NCBI GenBank assembly: GCA_017656255.1
Contig: JACDOE010000002.1
Span: forward strand, 130,033 to 194,032
Reading direction: 5' to 3'
DNA length: 64,000 bases
Source: Bacillaceae bacterium
GTDB taxonomy: Bacteria > Bacillota > Bacilli > JACDOE01
Shown one piece after another: positions 55,299 through 64,000 of the stretch; positions within the stretch are counted from its first letter, which is position 1, and each line of letters opens with the position of its first letter. The notes below the pieces were generated by a model that did no database searches, had not been told where the DNA came from, and saw only the letters and a list, made by a program, of their open reading frames with translations. The position numbers were made by a program, and so were the translations under genes.

Positions 55299-57266
55299 TC
55301 AGGCTTCCTCCTGAAGTTGTTCCCACTCGTGAAAACAACTCTCCCAGGTTTCCCGGATCCGGTCCAGTTCCGTTTGAATCTCCCATGCTTTCTCATGGTC
55401 CTGGTAAATCTCAGGATCACACAAAGCTTCTTCTTTCTGGGTGATGGCGGCTTCCAGTTCGGCCATTTGTTTCTCCAGTTCTTCCAGCCTGCGCAATCGC
55501 TTGCGCTCTTTTTTTCGGGCTTCTTTCTCTCTCAGATAAAATTCCCGGTCCGATCCGCTTTCCTGTGCCTCTGATTCCAGTCTGGTATCCGGTTCAGAAG
55601 GAAGGGGATCCGATTGAGTGGCTGTTTTGGCCGCCTCATGTAACGCTTTTAAATCTTCTTTCTTGTTTTTGTAGTCATCGTAATTTCCCAGATACCACTC
55701 GATTTTGTGACCCGTCAGTTCCATCACATGCGTCGCCATTTTATTCAGAAAATAACGATCGTGGGACACAAAGATCAGAGTACCGGGATAGTGTTCCAGG
55801 GCGTTTTCCAGGACTTCCCGGCTGTAGACATCCAGATGGTTGGTCGGCTCGTCCAGGATTAACACATTGGCTTTTTGCAGCATCAATTTGGCCAGGGACA
55901 GGCGCGCTTTCTCGCCGCCACTCAGATGGGAGACCTTCTTCTTCACATCATCGCCGCTGAACAGGAAATTTCCCAGTACGGTACGGACATCCCGCTCCAG
56001 CATATCGGGATAATCATCCCACAACTCCTGAAGCACGGTTTTTTCAGGATGGAGATTTCGCTGTTCCTGATCATAATAGCCAACAGATACACTGCTTCCC
56101 CACTGGATGTTTCCGTCTAGAGGACGGATCTGGCCGACCAGTGTTTTCAGCAGGGTGGATTTTCCGGAACCATTGGGGCCGATCAGGGCCACTCGGTCTT
56201 CCCGGGTCACTTTAAAATCGATGTGATTCAGCAGTGGGTGCTCAGGATAACCGACTGACAGGTCACTCACCACCAGAACGTCATGGCCTGATTTCTTTTC
56301 AATCTCAAAAGAGAAGGACGCTTTTTTATTGTATACAACCGGTTTGTCGATCCGGTCCATTTTCTCAAGGGCCTTTCTTCGGCTCTGGGCTCTTTTCGTG
56401 GTGGAGGCCCGGGCGATATTTTTCTGAATGAAGTCTTCCATGCGTTTGATTTCTTCCTGCTGCTTTTCATATTCCCGGACTTGCTGATCCAGCCGTTGCG
56501 CTTTCTCCTGTAAAAAACGGCTGTAGTTGCCGGTGTAGCGGACGGCTTTTGTCCGTTCAATTTCATAGACTACATTCACCAGCTGGTCCAGGAAATAGCG
56601 ATCGTGTGAGACCACCAGAATCCCGCCTTCATAATTTTGCAGGTATTGTTCCAGCCAGTTAAGCGTATCCATATCCAGGTGGTTGGTCGGCTCGTCCAGC
56701 ACCAGTACATCCGGTTTTTGCAGCAACAGGCGTGCCAGGGCCAGGCGTGTTTTTTGCCCGCCGCTCAATGTCTCGATCTGTCGATCATAGTCAGCTTCAT
56801 AAAAACGGAGCCCGTGCAGAATGTTCCGGGTATCGGCCTCATAGCGGTAGCCTCCCTGTTCTTTAAAAGACTCACTCAAGCGGCTGTATTCGTCCAGCAG
56901 TTGCTGGTAGGCCGATTCATTCCCGATAATTTCGGGATCTCCCATTTTTGCCTCTAGTTCCCGCAGTTGATGTTCCATTTTTTTCAGCGGGGCAAAAACT
57001 TGCATCATTTCTTCCCAGATGGTTGTACGAGAATTGAGGCCTGTGTTCTGGGCGAGATAGCCAACGGTTGTCTCTTTCTGTTTTATGATTTCACCGGAAT
57101 CGGCCGACATCATCCCGGTTATAATTTTAAGCAAAGTCGATTTACCGGCGCCGTTTACGCCGACCAGGCCGACTCTTTCCCCTTTTCGGACCTGAAGGGA
57201 AACCCGGTCTAGAATGGGTTCTCCCTGAAAGGATTTGGAAATATTAACGGCTTGTAATAAAATCAT
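55299..57266 (-). CDS. ABC-F family ATPase (YdiF-like)
   Basis: A 655-residue protein with two ATP-binding cassettes and no membrane segments. Walker A motifs are GVNGAGKST and GPNGSGKST, signatures LSGGQKTRLALA and LSGGEKARLSLA, and Walker B motifs end in LDEPTNHLD. The P-site tRNA-interaction linker (about residues 240-310) is charged, and a long C-terminal coiled coil (about 560-655; ARKKERKRLRRLEELEKQMAEL) is present. ABC-F proteins act on ribosomes in translation quality control or antibiotic protection; position and length match YdiF. The ATG at 57266 has CGAGGTG upstream. Confidence 0.93.
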   Translation of the reverse strand: MILLQAVNISKSFQGEPILDRVSLQVRKGERVGLVGVNGAGKSTLLKIITGMMSADSGEIIKQKETTVGYLAQNTGLNSRTTIWEEMMQVFAPLKKMEHQLRELEAKMGDPEIIGNESAYQQLLDEYSRLSESFKEQGGYRYEADTRNILHGLRFYEADYDRQIETLSGGQKTRLALARLLLQKPDVLVLDEPTNHLDMDTLNWLEQYLQNYEGGILVVSHDRYFLDQLVNVVYEIERTKAVRYTGNYSRFLQEKAQRLDQQVREYEKQQEEIKRMEDFIQKNIARASTTKRAQSRRKALEKMDRIDKPVVYNKKASFSFEIEKKSGHDVLVVSDLSVGYPEHPLLNHIDFKVTREDRVALIGPNGSGKSTLLKTLVGQIRPLDGNIQWGSSVSVGYYDQEQRNLHPEKTVLQELWDDYPDMLERDVRTVLGNFLFSGDDVKKKVSHLSGGEKARLSLAKLMLQKANVLILDEPTNHLDVYSREVLENALEHYPGTLIFVSHDRYFLNKMATHVMELTGHKIEWYLGNYDDYKNKKEDLKALHEAAKTATQSDPLPSEPDTRLESEAQESGSDREFYLREKEARKKERKRLRRLEELEKQMAELEAAITQKEEALCDPEIYQDHEKAWEIQTELDRIRETWESCFHEWEQLQEEA

Positions 57267-57329
57267 GTCAGTCACCTCGATCTGATTCCTTTATCAGTGT
57301 AACCCAGTATGTGAAAGGGGACAACGTAT

Positions 57330-57920
57330 ATGCTGGCGGATAAACGTGAAATAAGGAGAAAAATACTGGCACTCCGGGGGAATTTGACAGAAGATGAGCG
57401 AAATCAAAAGTCTGATTGTATTGTTCAACGATTGATAGGCTGGGAATTATACCAACAGGCTAAGACGCTTGCTGTGTTTATATCCTTCGGGGATGAAGCG
57501 GATTTGTCCGCTTTGATCGATCATGCCGTAGAAAATGAAAAAGAAGTCCTGATTCCCCGGGTGGTAGATCGAAAAAATGGGCAACTTCGTTTTTACCGGT
57601 TTACGGGATGGGATCAGCTGGAAACCGGCGCTTACGGCATTCGGGAACCCGATCCGAAGCAGGCCGAAGCAGGCCGGATCGAAGAACTGGATCTGATCAT
57701 CACACCGGGAGTTGCCTTTGATCGGACAGGCAGCCGGCTTGGTTACGGCGGGGGTTATTATGACCGTTTTTTTGCATCCCTTTCCCGTGAATGCCGGGAA
57801 ATGCCTCCCCGGGCAGGTGTAGGCTTTGAACTGCAGATCGTCGATCAGATTCCGGTGGAATCCTTTGATGTACGTCTGACCCATCTAGTGACGGAGAAAG
57901 AAATTTATCAATTTTCTTAA
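57330..57920 (+). CDS. 5-formyltetrahydrofolate cyclo-ligase
   Basis: A 196-residue enzyme converting 5-formyl-THF to 5,10-methenyl-THF with ATP. The N-terminus (KREIRRKILALRGNLTEDER) and the ATP/metal motif RLGYGGGYYDRFF are characteristic. It is divergent from the ABC-F gene. No partner gene is adjacent. Confidence 0.93.
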   Translation: MLADKREIRRKILALRGNLTEDERNQKSDCIVQRLIGWELYQQAKTLAVFISFGDEADLSALIDHAVENEKEVLIPRVVDRKNGQLRFYRFTGWDQLETGAYGIREPDPKQAEAGRIEELDLIITPGVAFDRTGSRLGYGGGYYDRFFASLSRECREMPPRAGVGFELQIVDQIPVESFDVRLTHLVTEKEIYQFS

Positions 57921-58015
57921 ATTAATAGGATTATCGCTTTAGGGTTTTGTTTTTACATAAACATGGGTTAAAATTGAGAAAAGAATGATTTTATTTTTTT
58001 CAGGGGGACAGTTGC

Positions 58016-58516
58016 ATGCTAAAAATTTCAATATTGTCAGTCAGTAATGCCGTTTTCTACAAAGAAAAGGAGAACAACAGTGCCAGAGTACTGACAGAAC
58101 TGATTGAAAAAAATCTGGACAGCAAAGTGGCGATTTCGAGAGTTGCACCGGATAATATGGAAACTGTCATTGAATACATGATCGAAATGATTGACCGGGA
58201 TCGTTCGGATTTGCTGTTTACCACCGGCGGTACCAGTCTCAGTCCGGAAGATATCACACCTGAAGCGACGGAACATGTGATTGATCGTTATGTGCCGGGA
58301 ATGGCGGAAGAAATGAGGCGGGTCGCGCTCAAGCAATCCAGAAGAGCGATGCTGACCCGTGCCAAAGTGGGAACGAGAGGGAATACGCTTGTGATTAACC
58401 TGCCCGGCAATACGGAGGATATGGAACTTTGTTTCAGAGCGATTGCGGATCAGATTCCGGATGCGATTGAGATTCTTCAGGGACGCAGCAGTTCAATCAG
58501 GGAGGGGCAGAAGTGA
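58016..58516 (+). CDS. moaB: Molybdopterin adenylyltransferase/MoaB-MogA family protein
   Basis: A 166-residue MoaB/MogA-fold protein with the MPT-binding motif LLFTTGGTSLSPEDITPEAT and the later VINLPGNTEDMELCF region. It would adenylate molybdopterin before metal insertion. It overlaps the next gene by four bases, so the pair forms a small molybdenum-cofactor operon. No moaA, moaC or moaE is visible here. Confidence 0.85.
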   Translation: MLKISILSVSNAVFYKEKENNSARVLTELIEKNLDSKVAISRVAPDNMETVIEYMIEMIDRDRSDLLFTTGGTSLSPEDITPEATEHVIDRYVPGMAEEMRRVALKQSRRAMLTRAKVGTRGNTLVINLPGNTEDMELCFRAIADQIPDAIEILQGRSSSIREGQK

Positions 58517-59508
58517 AGCATCCGCAACTGAAAGAAATCCGGGTGGAGGATGCAGTGGGGATGCCCCTGGCCCATGATTTGACGAAAATCGTGCCCGGAA
58601 AATTCAAAGGGCGCGCCTTTACCCGCGGACATGTAATCCGGGAAGAAGATATTCCGGAGTTGTTAAAGATCGGAAAGGAACACATCTATGTGCTCGATCT
58701 TCCCGAGGGGTATCTTCATGAAGAAGAGGCCGCTCGGCGCATGGCAGATGCCATAGCGGGTAACGGTATTATGAAATCGAAGCCGAAAGAAGGGAAAATT
58801 GTCCTGAAAGCGGCACACCCCGGTCTGGTCAAAATTGATCCAGAAACGGTAAATCGGATGAATGATCTGGAGGGGATCGCCGTCTCCACGATCTATTCAG
58901 ATGAGCCGGTGGAGCAGGACCAAACCATTGCCGGGGTCCGACCGATTCCGTTGATTATTGAGGAAAAGACGATTCAGGCACTGGAACAGTTTGCCGACGA
59001 GGCGCGTCCTGTCATTTCGGTGAAACCTTTTATCTCTCATCACGTGGGGATTGTCACCACGGGAAGTGAAGTTTTCAAAGGAAGAATCAAGGATAGGTTC
59101 GGCCCGGTTCTGAAAGAAAAGATAGAAAAATACGGCTCTACCCTGCTTGAGCAGGTTTTCGCTGATGATGATATGAACATGATTGGGGAAAAAATCAAAC
59201 AGATGATCGAGAAAGGGGCCGATCTGGTGCTGGTTACAGGCGGCATGTCCGTTGATCCGGATGACCGGACGCCCGGAGCGATTCAACGGATCGCCACAGA
59301 TGTGGTCAAATACGGCACGCCGGTCCTCCCCGGATCGATGCTGATGGTAGCTTATCACCAGGACATCCCGATCGTAGGGCTCCCCGGTGGCGCGATCCAT
59401 GACCCTTACACCGCCTTTGACATCCTTTTGCCCCGTATTCTGGCGGGTGAAAAAATAAAAAGGGAAGAAATAACACGGCTTGGATATGGAGGATTCCGGG
59501 CGCGTTAG
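58513..59508 (+). CDS. MoeA-like molybdopterin-binding protein
   Basis: A 331-residue protein. The C-terminal half is a MoaB/MoeA MPT-binding domain (HHVGIVTTGSEVFKGRIKDRFG, LVTGGMSVDPDDRTPGAI, VLPGSMLMVAYHQDIPIVGLPGGAIHDPY). The N-terminal region (VGMPLAHDLTKIVPGKFKGRAFTRGHVI) is a degenerate MoeA N-domain. It is shorter than true MoeA (about 400), lacking its C-terminal domain IV. Such proteins are common in Firmicutes next to moaB and probably insert molybdenum, but this is inferred. The start is GTG at 58513, coupled to moaB. Confidence 0.82.
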   Translation: MKHPQLKEIRVEDAVGMPLAHDLTKIVPGKFKGRAFTRGHVIREEDIPELLKIGKEHIYVLDLPEGYLHEEEAARRMADAIAGNGIMKSKPKEGKIVLKAAHPGLVKIDPETVNRMNDLEGIAVSTIYSDEPVEQDQTIAGVRPIPLIIEEKTIQALEQFADEARPVISVKPFISHHVGIVTTGSEVFKGRIKDRFGPVLKEKIEKYGSTLLEQVFADDDMNMIGEKIKQMIEKGADLVLVTGGMSVDPDDRTPGAIQRIATDVVKYGTPVLPGSMLMVAYHQDIPIVGLPGGAIHDPYTAFDILLPRILAGEKIKREEITRLGYGGFRAR

Positions 59509-59556
59509 TGTATAATACAGACAGGTCTATTTCATTAAAGTAAAGAGGTGTCGATC

Positions 59557-59751
59557 ATGAGTACGATCGGTATTCCCGGTTTGATTCTGATTTTAATTAT
59601 CGCCCTGGTGATGTTTGGGCCGAAGAAGCTGCCCGAACTGGGACGAGCTATGGGAAAAACATTGAAAGAGTTTAAAGATGCCACCCGGGATTTAACCCCG
59701 GACCTGGATGATGACGACGATCACAAGAAGAAAGAGAAGAAAAATACGTAA
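59557..59751 (+). CDS. tatA: Sec-independent protein translocase TatA
   Basis: A 64-residue protein with an N-terminal membrane helix (residues about 6-20), the [14 protein letters not shown] hinge/amphipathic helix and an acidic-then-basic tail ([14 protein letters not shown]). It forms the pore-like assembly of the twin-arginine pathway. AGAGGTG lies before the ATG at 59557. tatC follows after 39 bp. The layout matches tatAY-tatCY of B. subtilis. Confidence 0.95.
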   Translation: MSTIGIPGLILILIIALVMFGPKKLPELGRAMGKTLKEFKDATRDLTPDLDDDDDHKKKEKKNT

Positions 59752-59790
59752 TTCTTGTATCTTGCAACTTAAGGGAAGGGAATATGGCCT

Positions 59791-60606
59791 ATGACAGACA
59801 ATGAACGGAAAATGGGCGTCGTCGGGCATTTGACGGAATTACGGATGCGCCTGATCTGGACCATTCTCGTTTTTGTCGTCTCGATGGTCATCGGTTTTTT
59901 TCTGGCAAAACCGGTGATCGAGTGGATGAAAAATGACCCGGCGGCTGAAAATATCCCGTGGTTTGTGTTTGCCCTGCCTGATGCACTCCGGGTTTATATG
60001 CAGTTTGCGTTTGTGATCGGACTGATCATCACGATTCCATTCGCCCTTTATCAGATGTGGAAATTTGTCTCTCCGGGTCTTCGGGAACATGAACGAAAAG
60101 CGGCCCTGTGGTTTATTCCATCGGCCGTTGTCTTGTTTTTATTCGGTATTTCCTTCGGCTATCTGGTGTTGTTTCCGCTAATTGTCGGTTTTATGTCCAA
60201 TCTGGCGGATTCCCTCGGTGCTCAGGAAGCATATGGTCTGGCTCAATATTTCAGATTTATGTTTAACATGGTATTGCCGATCGGCCTTCTGTTTGAGATG
60301 CCGGTGATTGTGATGTTTCTGACCCGGCTGCGACTGATCAATCCGATGCGGCTCAACAAGTTTCGCCGGTATGCGTATTTGATCCTGGTGATTATTGCAA
60401 CCACGATTACGCCTCCGGAATTGATCAGTGAGATTCTGGTGGCCATTCCGCTTTTGCTGTTATATGAATTCAGTATTCTGATCTCACGGGTGGTTTATCG
60501 GAAACAGCTCAGGGAAGATGCCGAGTGGGAAGCGGAATTCGGAAAAATACAGGCAGATGAAGAAGAGAACACTGAAGAATCGGAAGAAAAAAAGAAAGTG
60601 GAATAA
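59791..60606 (+). CDS. tatC: Sec-independent protein translocase TatC
   Basis: A 271-residue protein with six membrane helices. The N-terminal signature MGVVGHLTELRMRL, the conserved first-loop segment PDALRVYMQFAF and the P-helix stretch TPPELISEILVAIPLLLLYE are intact. It recognises twin-arginine signal peptides with TatA. The C-terminus is acidic (ADEEENTEESEEKKKVE). Confidence 0.96.
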   Translation: MTDNERKMGVVGHLTELRMRLIWTILVFVVSMVIGFFLAKPVIEWMKNDPAAENIPWFVFALPDALRVYMQFAFVIGLIITIPFALYQMWKFVSPGLREHERKAALWFIPSAVVLFLFGISFGYLVLFPLIVGFMSNLADSLGAQEAYGLAQYFRFMFNMVLPIGLLFEMPVIVMFLTRLRLINPMRLNKFRRYAYLILVIIATTITPPELISEILVAIPLLLLYEFSILISRVVYRKQLREDAEWEAEFGKIQADEEENTEESEEKKKVE

Positions 60607-60665
60607 GAGAATGACCACGGCCCGGTGCTGCCGTGGTTTTTCTGTATGGGATGGAGGTGCTGGCA

Positions 60666-61313
60666 TTGCTGCCGGATTGGCTGGTTGAAAAATGTATGGC
60701 TCAAATTCGCCCTTTCCAGTGTGAAGGGTTTGTGCTGGGGAGTGGGCCGGCGAACGCCCGGTTGATGTTTGTCGGGGAAGCACCCGGAGCGAAAGAAGTG
60801 GAGCAGGGGGAACCGTTTGTCGGACAGGCGGGGGAGCATCTGAACCGTTTTATTGAATATCTGGGTTATAAAAAAGAGGACGTGTTCATCACCAGTGCCG
60901 TGCGCAGTCGGCCGTACAAAGAGAAAGTGAGAGTCTACAAATCGGGAAAAAAAGTGGTATCCAAAAGCAATCGGACGCCCACGCAGAAGGAAGTTCTGGC
61001 CCATGCCCCTTTACTGGATTTTCAGATTGAGCATATTCAGCCGGAAATCATTGTCACGCTGGGGAATATTGCTCTGCGTCGGGTGCTGGGTATCAGGGAG
61101 ACCATCACACAGGTGCATGGCCGGTTGTTTGAAAGGCCGATTTTGCGGCTGGCGAATTCGTTTCAGCCGGATGCCCGGTACGTTCCGACAGAACGGGTAT
61201 ATCGTGTTTTTCCGATGTATCATCCGGCTGCCGTCCTTTATAACAATTCGCTGGAGCAAGAGATCTTTCAGGATCTGGACCGGTTGAAAGAGCTACTGAA
61301 TGGACAGGGTTAA
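60666..61313 (+). CDS. Uracil-DNA glycosylase superfamily protein
   Basis: A 215-residue protein of the UDG family 4/5-like fold. Motif A is VGEAPGAKEVEQGEPFVGQAG and the C-terminal active-site motif is YHPAAVLY. Family 4 enzymes carry a [4Fe-4S] cluster on four cysteines. Here only two cysteines (KC and QC near the N-terminus) remain and SAVRSRP replaces the expected CxxR region, so the cluster site is probably lost. TTG at 60666 is eight bases from GGAGG, which supports it over an ATG eleven codons earlier. Confidence 0.85.
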   Translation: MLPDWLVEKCMAQIRPFQCEGFVLGSGPANARLMFVGEAPGAKEVEQGEPFVGQAGEHLNRFIEYLGYKKEDVFITSAVRSRPYKEKVRVYKSGKKVVSKSNRTPTQKEVLAHAPLLDFQIEHIQPEIIVTLGNIALRRVLGIRETITQVHGRLFERPILRLANSFQPDARYVPTERVYRVFPMYHPAAVLYNNSLEQEIFQDLDRLKELLNGQG

Positions 61314-61342
61314 AGTCAGATCCAGGGCATCCGCAAAGGCAA

Positions 61343-61474
61343 ATGGGGTTAAGAGTGGGCAGTTTTGATATCGATGATGTTATTTTAAATACAGTCGGTG
61401 CGCTCATCGGATTTTTTCTGTATGATGTGGTGCGGAAAAGGGTGAGCAGAAGGTTACGCACGAAACAGAGGTGA
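61343..61474 (+). pseudogene. VanZ-like C-terminal remnant
   Basis: A 43-codon frame reads VGSFDIDDVILNTVGALIGFFLYDVVRKR. Full-length VanZ-family proteins (about 160-200 residues) end with precisely this F-D-x-D-D-x-x-x-N-T-x-G-A-x-x-G segment. The earlier helices are absent, being replaced by the end of the UDG-like gene. It is therefore the relic of a gene lost by deletion, not a whole gene. Confidence 0.6.
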
Positions 61475-61489
61475 GGGGTCACACAGGGG

Positions 61490-61978
61490 TCATCTCCGCC
61501 GGATTTTAAGTACCATCCTGAGGGTATTTAACGGATGTCCCATGAAATCTTCCTCATATTCCTCGACCACCTGGAAGCCCCTGGACTGATAAAACGTTTC
61601 ACCGGACTTATTCCCTTTTTCAACCTCGACATAGATTTCAGATATCCCTTCCACTTCCTGCAGGACTTCCTCCAAAAGCCGGGAGCCGATTCTCTGTCTC
61701 TGAAAATCGGGGTGCATGTAAAACGCGCTCAGCTCAGCATGGTCATGGCCATGGATAACATTAATAAATCCGGCCATCCTGCCGTCGACTTCAGCCACTT
61801 TAAAGATCGTTTGATCAATCCGTTTTGTTAAAGATGATTGGGCATAGGCCTGTTCAAGAAACTTGTTCTGAATCTCCTCAGGGATCAGTGCCTGATAGGT
61901 ATCGTGCCAGGACACTTCTGCTATCTTTTGAATCTCCGGAATGTCATCATAAGTCGCGTCACGTACAGAACAGTTCAT
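61490..61978 (-). CDS. GNAT family N-acetyltransferase
   Basis: A 162-residue GNAT enzyme. Core motifs: RDATYDDIPEIQKIAEVSW at the N-terminus, LSAFYMHPDFQRQRIGSRLLEEV (acetyl-CoA loop) and VEKGNKSGETFYQSRGF. The substrate is unknown; similar proteins act on small amines or protein N-termini. AAGGAGG is correctly spaced from the ATG at 61978. Confidence 0.88.
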   Translation of the reverse strand: MNCSVRDATYDDIPEIQKIAEVSWHDTYQALIPEEIQNKFLEQAYAQSSLTKRIDQTIFKVAEVDGRMAGFINVIHGHDHAELSAFYMHPDFQRQRIGSRLLEEVLQEVEGISEIYVEVEKGNKSGETFYQSRGFQVVEEYEEDFMGHPLNTLRMVLKIRRR

Positions 61979-62142
61979 GATAACCCTCCTTAACAAGATG
62001 ATAGATTTAATAACAATATCTATCACAGGAAGGAAACATTGTCAATCCAGATCAATCGGTCAATAAAAGCATGGAGTCATGATATCTTTAACTGTTATAC
62101 TGGTACTGGTTATATCCATAAATATATTGAAGGTGAACGATC

Positions 62143-63219
62143 ATGATATTTGATGAAAAAATCATTGAAAAGATCCGGAATCAATCCGCGCAAATCGAAC
62201 AATCAGGTAGACTGTCTGACGATGTTCTCGATTTCATCTATGAAAAGAAGCTGTTTAAACTGTTTGTCCCCGATGAACTGGGCGGCAACATGACCGCTCT
62301 GCCGCAAGCACTGCGCATCTTTGAAGAAGTGTCGCGGATTGACGGGAATTTCGGCTGGGCCGTCACCATCGGTTCAGGTGGCGGCTACTTTGCCGCTTTT
62401 ATGAATGAAGATGTGTCCCGGGGCACTTACACAAACAAAAAGGCGGTGATTGCCGGGAGCGGTTACCCGTCCGGGGTTGCCAGAAGAGAACCGGGAGGCT
62501 ACCGGGTGAGTGGACAGTGGAAGTTTTGCAGCGGATCTTCCTATGCCACCACATTTACAGCCAATTGCTTGATTGAAAATGAAGGTTCCTCCGGCGAACC
62601 GAAGATTCGTTCCTTTATGTTTCGACCGGAACAGGTCCGCATCATCGAAGACTGGACCGCTTTCGGGTTGAAAGCCACGGAAAGCCATTCTATCAAAGTG
62701 GAGGATGTTTATGTTCCGGAGGAAAGAACCTTTGATCTGATGGGACCCCGGATCCATTTTCATGAACAGGTCATCTATCAATTCCCCTTTCAACAATTCG
62801 CCGAAACCTCTTTTGCTGCTGTCTGTATCGGGCTGACCCGCCATTTTATTGAAGAATCCCGCACCTGGGCGGACCGGAATCAAAAAGATTGGGAGGCCTC
62901 CATCTTAAACCGGTATGAATGTGTCAATGAGAGAATTAATGAGGCGGAAGCCAGGTTTTCTCAGGAGGTAGAAGCGTTCTATCAGATGGTAGACCGTTCC
63001 TGGGAAAATTTCATGCAAACCGGTAAGCTGACCGGGGAGGAACAGCAGCAGATCACCAGAAGATGCAAGCAGTTGTCCCGGGTTTCCTTGAATGCAGCAC
63101 AGTCTGTTTTTCCCTATCTGGGGATTCAGGTAATCATGGAGGAACATCCGGTGAATCGGACGTACCGGGATCTGCACACCGCCTGCCAGCACACCATGCT
63201 GGTTCCCTTTGGAGACTAA
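62143..63219 (+). CDS. Acyl-CoA dehydrogenase-like flavoprotein (group D monooxygenase-like)
   Basis: A 358-residue acyl-CoA-dehydrogenase-fold protein. It begins with an N-terminal helical domain (FVPDELGGNMTALPQALRIFEEVSRIDGNFGW). A beta domain contains GYRVSGQWKFCSGSSYATTFTANCLI. A C-terminal helical bundle follows. The W-x-x-x-S-G pattern and absence of the usual catalytic Glu region place it near HsaA/DszC-type flavin-dependent monooxygenases. The substrate is unknown and no partner flavin reductase is adjacent. The ATG at 62143 follows GAAGGTG. Confidence 0.82.
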   Translation: MIFDEKIIEKIRNQSAQIEQSGRLSDDVLDFIYEKKLFKLFVPDELGGNMTALPQALRIFEEVSRIDGNFGWAVTIGSGGGYFAAFMNEDVSRGTYTNKKAVIAGSGYPSGVARREPGGYRVSGQWKFCSGSSYATTFTANCLIENEGSSGEPKIRSFMFRPEQVRIIEDWTAFGLKATESHSIKVEDVYVPEERTFDLMGPRIHFHEQVIYQFPFQQFAETSFAAVCIGLTRHFIEESRTWADRNQKDWEASILNRYECVNERINEAEARFSQEVEAFYQMVDRSWENFMQTGKLTGEEQQQITRRCKQLSRVSLNAAQSVFPYLGIQVIMEEHPVNRTYRDLHTACQHTMLVPFGD

Positions 63220-63245
63220 AATCTATGGTCACGACGGAGATCATA

Positions 63246-63299
63246 ACGGCTTTCGGAACACCTCTTGATGTATTTCCGAAAGCCGACGACCTTTTTTAA
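63246..63299 (+). terminator. Terminator of the flavoprotein gene
   Basis: CGGCTTTCGGAA and TTTCCGAAAGCCG form a 12-bp stem, with a 14-nt loop, followed by ACGACC and T6. Confidence 0.75.
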
Positions 63300-63399
63300 A
63301 TAGAATGGAATATTTTTTCACGGATAAGGATACAATGGGCATGGGTGTAAAACGCAAAAATTTGACGAAAAAAAGCGTTAAAAAATGTGTGAATTGGGG

Positions 63400-63428
63400 T
63401 TGCATTTAAAATTGAAAATGACTATTAT
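63400..63428 (+). promoter_or_regulatory. Sigma-A promoter of groESL
   Basis: TTGCAT (63400-63405) and TATTAT (63423-63428) are separated by 17 nt just upstream of CIRCE. Confidence 0.6.
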
Positions 63429-63436
63429 ATAAATTG

Positions 63437-63463
63437 TTAGCACTCCTCATCATCGAGTGCTAA
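63437..63463. promoter_or_regulatory. CIRCE operator (HrcA-binding site)
   Basis: TTAGCACTC-N9-GAGTGCTAA is a perfect CIRCE inverted repeat between the promoter and groES. HrcA represses groESL and is inactivated by heat shock. Confidence 0.97.
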
Positions 63464-63509
63464 CAACACATGAGATTACAATTTCAGATGGTTAAGGAGG
63501 GTGTTGGTC

Positions 63510-63791
63510 GTGTTAAAGCCTCTAGGAGATCGTGTTGTTGTTGAACCGATCGATCAAGAAGAAACCACTGCAAGTGGAATCGTACTTCCTGACACTGCAA
63601 AAGAAAAGCCTCAGGAAGGTAAAGTTGTAGCCGTAGGAAGCGGGCGTGTTGAAAATGGAGATCGCATTGCCCTGGAAGTCAAAGAGGGCGACAAAGTGAT
63701 TTTCTCCAAATACGCCGGTACGGAAGTTAAAGTTGGAGACAAAGAAATGCTGATCATGCGTGAAAGCGACATTCTTGCCATCGTTGAGTAA
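63510..63791 (+). CDS. groES: Co-chaperonin GroES
   Basis: A 93-residue co-chaperonin that caps GroEL. It begins [18 protein letters not shown], with the mobile loop [23 protein letters not shown] at 63510 is nine bases from AAGGAGG and gives the B. subtilis N-terminus; the GTG at 63501 overlaps the ribosome site. CIRCE-controlled. Confidence 0.97.
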   Translation: MLKPLGDRVVVEPIDQEETTASGIVLPDTAKEKPQEGKVVAVGSGRVENGDRIALEVKEGDKVIFSKYAGTEVKVGDKEMLIMRESDILAIVE

Positions 63792-63807
63792 ATAAACTAC
63801 ATATTAA

Positions 63808-64000
<193 letters not shown>

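Overview
The window comes from a spore-forming low-to-mid-GC Gram-positive, most likely a Bacillales species that is not a close relative of Bacillus subtilis. The evidence is a gerA-type germinant receptor operon, a gamma-type SASP gene with a sigma-G-like promoter, a small cmpA gene, AGGAGG-type ribosome sites, frequent GTG/TTG starts, and long synteny with the B. subtilis ydc (acpS-ydcC-alr-endoAI-endoA-tex-cmpA-sprT-like) and ydi (thiL-tsaE-tsaB-rimI-tsaD-ABC-F-tatAC-groESL) regions. No plasmid, phage, CRISPR or intact insertion sequence was seen.

Layout. 0-8 kb: end of a rhodanese gene, DUF1294 protein, a dicarboxylate/glutamate symporter, a stand-alone trpB, a three-LysM protein, a short flavoprotein, and a globin-chemoreceptor-CZB fusion. 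8.6-16.9 kb: a BtuF-like protein, a VTT membrane protein, an ion-transporter-like protein, an in-frame UGA peroxiredoxin, katG, cytochrome c and methionine aminopeptidase. 16.9-21 kb: germinant receptor operon. 21-32.4 kb: an in-frame UGA DsbA protein, an exported YcdB/SLH protein, mnmA, a frameshifted exported protein, MFS, methyltransferase and SpoVB-like flippase. 32.5-34.8 kb: perR, glutaredoxin, a second UGA peroxiredoxin and a UGA GrdB-like protein. 35-43.5 kb: SASP and the ydc-like block. 43.6-48.6 kb: tRNA-Ser with three tandem 190-bp repeats that copy its 3' end, then an HTH-TPR (RRNPP-type) regulator, a 37-codon pre-peptide and a secreted subtilisin. 48.7-64 kb: the ydi-like block, interrupted by a dense DnaA-box cluster behind tsaD and ending in CIRCE-groES-groEL.

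The most notable signal is that four separate genes (DsbA-like, two different peroxiredoxins, GrdB-like) carry an in-frame UGA exactly where a catalytic cysteine or selenocysteine is expected. Each UGA is followed at 17-27 nt by a hairpin whose loop has G in its first two positions. This is the bacterial SECIS pattern, so all four are read here as selenoproteins; conventional calling would split or truncate every one. Two of them flank PerR-type boxes, katG, perR and a glutaredoxin, so selenium appears tied to thiol/peroxide defence. The second notable system is the regulator-peptide-protease module, which looks like a complete peptide quorum-sensing circuit. The third is the tRNA-anchored tandem repeat. 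All calls are from reading the sequence by eye; no database search was possible.
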